The notes beneath the pieces were generated by a model. That model was not told where the DNA came from. It worked only from the letters and a program-made list of their open reading frames with translations, and did no database searches. The translations under genes were made by a program, and so were the position numbers. DNA of 64,000 bases, from positions 49,257,511 through 49,321,510 of the forward strand of contig CM035235.1 of the NCBI GenBank assembly GCA_020226215.1, written 5' to 3'. Of the stretch, positions 60,941 through 64,000 are shown in pieces. The first letter of the stretch is position 1. The number at the start of each line of letters is the position of its first letter. This DNA is from Sindora glabra (lineage: Eukaryota > Streptophyta > Magnoliopsida > Fabales > Fabaceae).

Positions 60941-61855
60941 TTTCTCATAATTATGTTAGTGAATACATGTCTTATCCTCGCCCACTCTAAGTGAGGGTTG
61001 GAGGCAGTTGTTCGTGTAAGAGAACTAACCTTATCAACCTATACGACATAGTCGACATTCGTATACTCATACACATATAATAACACTTGTAATTGAATGA
61101 AAAACATATTTTATTCATTCCAATTTCAAAAACATTTGATTATATTCTACGCATACCAAGAGACTTTACATGCTTAATATATACATCTTTAGGTATAGCC
61201 TTAGTAAAAGGATCTGCTATCATCTTTTGCGTAGAAATGTGTTAGATGGTAACCTTCTTCTACGCTATTGCATCTCTCATAAAGTGATACTTTGTGTCTA
61301 TATGCTTAATTTTGCTATGGTACTTTGAATCCTTGTATAAGCGATGATTGTCTGACTATCACAATATATCAGGATGAGATTTAAATTATCACTATAAATC
61401 TCCAGATGTTCTACAAATCTTTTTAGCCATATTGCCTCTTGTACCGCTGTAGAACATGCCATAAACTCTGCTTCCATTATTGATAATGTAATGCATGTCT
61501 ACTTTTTGCTACACCATAATATGGCACCATTAATTAGCAAGAATGAGTAACTTTATATGGATTTTCTCTCGTCTAGGTCTCCTGCGCAATCCCCATCAGA
61601 ATATCCAACTAAGCATAAGTCGTTTCCTTAATAGCATAACGCATAGTTGATGGTGCCTTTTAAATATCTCAATATTCTTTTAACAGCTTTCCAATGTTTC
61701 TGTCCAGGGTTTGACTAGTATCTGCTTACGAGTCCGACCGCATGGCAAATATCTGGTCTTGTATGTATCATTGTGTATATTAGACTTTTTACCGCGCTAG
61801 AATAAGGAATTTTATTCATTAATTTCTTTTTAGACTCATTTTAAGGGCACATTTC

Positions 61856-62371
61856 TTAACTTAACGGTTCACTTTTATTTATAAAGGTATCCATGGGTTT
61901 ACAATCTTTTATATTGAATTTCTTAAGAATTCTCCATATATAATTTTTTTGAGAAAGAGAAATAAGTTTCTTGGAGCGATCCTTAAAGATTTTGACTCCA
62001 AGAATGTAATTTATTTCACCCATGTCTTTCATCTCAAAATTCAAGGATAGCCATTCCTTAATGACCATAATTGATTTTATGTTATTCCCAGCCAATAGTA
62101 TATCATCCACATAAAGGGATAATATCAAAAAATTTTCTTCATGCTGTTTAATATAAATACAATAGTCTTCCTCAATCATTTGGAAGTTATATGAGGTTAT
62201 CGCTTGGTGAAACCTCAAATTCCATTGTCTGGAAGATTGTTTTAGTCCGTAAATGGACCTTTGGAGTCTATAAAGTTTCTTTTCTTCTCCCTTTTGTATG
62301 AAACTTATTGGTTGTTCCATGTAGATTTCTTTATCCAGTTCTCCATTGAGAAAAGTAATTTTTACATCCAT
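61856..62371 (-). pseudogene. copia reverse transcriptase, open core segment
   Basis: A 171-codon open segment spans the RT palm: the N-terminal catalytic Asp in MDVKITFLNGELDKE, the YGLKQSSRQW motif, and YVDDILLAG (about 62091-62118) with both catalytic Asp residues intact. It ends at a TAA that replaces a Lys codon. The same frame continues after it (SLIYTMIHTRPDICHAVG) into RNase H. This is part of the larger broken polyprotein. Confidence 0.88.
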
Positions 62372-63532
62372 TTGATGTAATTCTAAATCTAAGTGTGCTA
62401 CTATAGTTAGGAGTAATCTAATTGAATTAAAATGAATAACAAGTGAGAATGTCTCCTCATAGTCTATTCCTTCCTGTTGTGTATACCCCTTTACAACTAG
62501 TTAAGCTTTATATTTCTCAATTGATCTATCTGTCTTTCTTTTAATTTTGAGGACCCACTTGTTCCTTATTATCTTTTAGCCAGATGGTAAGTCAACTAGT
62601 TTCCAAACTTGGTTGATTTCCATTGAGTCTATCTCTTCTTCCATTGCTTTCTTCTATTATTCCTTAGCAGGAGAACTTAAAGCTTTTTGGACTATTTTTA
62701 GCTCTTCTTCATCTTGAGGAATGACCATAAGAGCTGATCCTTTAATTGAAAAACATTTTTTTGATACACTTCTTCTCTTACTTTTCTATAGTGGGATTTC
62801 TTGTACCATATTTTCTCTAACTACAGGATTTTCACTCATTTTCTCAAAGCTTCCACTTGGATCAGCAGGGATTCTTTGAGAGTTCCAACTTGGTTAAGAT
62901 GGATAAGATTCAATATTACTATCCATTTGATCCTGTAACTCATAAAAGGATACAGTTCGATCAATTTCTCCTCTGCTAGGAAATTCACTTTCCAAAAATA
63001 TGGTATCTATTGATTTAAGTTCCGTTACTGTTCCATCCTCATTTTCGCCAATGAAAATATATCTCTTAGATAATTATGAGTATCTTATAAAGATACATTT
63101 GTTCCCTCTTGGACCTAATTTTTCATATTTATGGGAAGCATCATGAATTTATGCAGCAGACCTCCATGGTCTTAGAATACTCAAATCAAGTTTGTGTTTT
63201 GTCCATAATTAATAGGGAGTGGATGTAACAGACTTTGAGGGCACACGATTAAGTATAAAGGTAGCTATCAAGATGACATTTCCCCAATATGAAAATGGTA
63301 GATTTGCTTGTACCATGATTGATCTAACCATGTCTAGAAAAGTCTTATTTCTTTTTTCAACTACTCTATTTTGTTGTGGAGTGTCAGGAATTGTTAATTG
63401 TCTTATTATCCATTTCTCTTCATAGAATTCTTTGAATTGTTCGGATAAATATTCACATCCACAGTCAGTTCTTAGTGCTTTAACTTTCTTATCTATTTGA
63501 TTCTAGACTTCATTTAAGTAACGTCTGAAACA

Positions 63533-63757
63533 TTATAATACTTCTGACTTATATGAAATCAAATAGATATGACCGTATGGTGAGTAATCATTAATGAAAG
63601 TGATGAAGTACCAGGCTCCGTGTCTTGCCTTCACACTCAAAGGACCACATATATCAGGGTGAACTAATTTCAATGGAGTTTTTGCCCTAGTTCCTTTTCC
63701 AGACAGTTTTCTAGTTACTTTACCAGTTAAACAATGTTTGCACAAGGATATTTTCAA
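63533..63757 (-). pseudogene. copia integrase N-terminal/catalytic start, open segment
   Basis: A 74-codon open segment carries CKHCLTGK (the CC half of the HHCC zinc-binding motif; the histidines lie upstream in HTRLGHI) and HPDICGP with the first catalytic Asp, then FITFINDYSPYGHIYLI. A stop upstream separates it from the GAG-pre-integrase part. The second Asp and the Glu follow at about 63460 and 63365 in the broken frame. Confidence 0.82.
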
Positions 63758-64000
63758 TTTTGAAATTCAACCTACCAATCCTTTTTTTGCTAGTTTAATC
63801 ATTCTATTTTGATTTATATGTCCTAATCTAGTATGTCAAGTGTCCATTTCAATGTTTAAATTTGAAGTGGAAGTAGTAAAGCAATCGAAAGCAGTATTGT
63901 TAACAATATCTAAAATGACAAATCCATCAGAAATAAAACTAAAACCATAAAATACATCATCTTTTAAAACGTCAACTACATTGTCATGAAAGTTAACTGA

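Larger units (their letters stand above)
61150..64000 (-). mobile_element. Ty1/copia retrotransposon, pol region, broken by stops
   Basis: Read on the minus strand the order is GAG-pre-integrase, integrase, RT, RNase H, which is diagnostic of Ty1/copia. Integrase: HTRLGHI…CKHC zinc-binding region, then HPDICGP, LRTDCGCEY and NRVVEKRN supplying D, D, E. RT: WKLVDLPSG, MDVKITFLNGELDKEIYMEQ, YGLKQSSRQW and YVDDILLAG. RNase H: SDGDCAGD, MEAEFMA, CDSQ and a terminal DPFTKAI. Stops mostly replace single codons (for example Trp before HTRLGHI, Lys or Arg in the RT) and long stretches stay in one frame, so decay is moderate. gag, the 5' LTR and the primer-binding site lie beyond the window end. It is not autonomous. 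Confidence 0.92.

Noticed and set aside
1..64000. CRISPR arrays, operons, prophage or bacterial-type systems
   Set aside because: Nothing of the kind; the window is plant nuclear DNA with introns, plant retroelements and MITEs.

Overview
This window is nuclear DNA from a plant, most likely a eudicot. It is strongly A+T-rich and gene-poor, with one clear intron-containing plant gene in a field of transposable-element remains. The organism call rests on a complete CYP78A cytochrome P450 (a land-plant-specific subfamily), Ty1/copia and RNase H-bearing L1-type retroelement domains, Stowaway- and hAT-type MITEs, plant-type SINEs, and a fragment of plant U2 snRNA.

Layout. 1-10.2 kb: A+T-rich intergenic DNA with one Stowaway-like MITE, a hAT MITE with an exact 8-bp target duplication, an AT microsatellite and a few less A+T-rich islets without a recognisable gene. 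10.64-12.78 kb (minus strand): the only intact gene, a two-exon CYP78A gene (CYP78A6/8/9-like, 538 aa) with a TATA box and GC-richer upstream region reaching about 13.3 kb. 13.3-32.3 kb: intergenic DNA full of non-autonomous DNA transposons. These include a TIR element with a duplicated arm, Stowaway copies, a 759-bp hAT element with a perfect target duplication, a hAT element nested inside another hAT-like element, and a foldback element. 32.86-33.37 kb: a promoter-like GC-richer island with three CACGTG boxes but no gene. 36.7-38.3 kb: a second copy of the foldback element in opposite orientation, followed by a small inverted-repeat element. 38.9-50 kb: mostly A+T-rich, with SINEs, a purine tract and a tiny U2 snRNA retro-insertion. 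50.0-54.2 kb: a degenerate L1-type LINE with endonuclease, reverse transcriptase and RNase H remnants. 54.9-59.15 kb: DNA-transposon copy, SINEs, a tandem duplication interrupted by a SINE, and an LTR with a tRNA-Met primer-binding site. 59.55-64.0 kb (minus strand): the 3' two-thirds of a copia retrotransposon with integrase, reverse transcriptase and RNase H, running off the window end.

The genes do not form a pathway; plants have no operons, and the P450 is the only gene expected to make a protein. I found no convincing novel multi-gene system. The most unusual signals are the U2 snRNA fragment flanked by 16-bp direct repeats, a miR159 target-mimic-like site on the minus strand, two foldback elements that face each other, and the orphan promoter-like island. 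No similarity search was possible; family assignments come from motifs recognised by eye, and many repeat borders are approximate.
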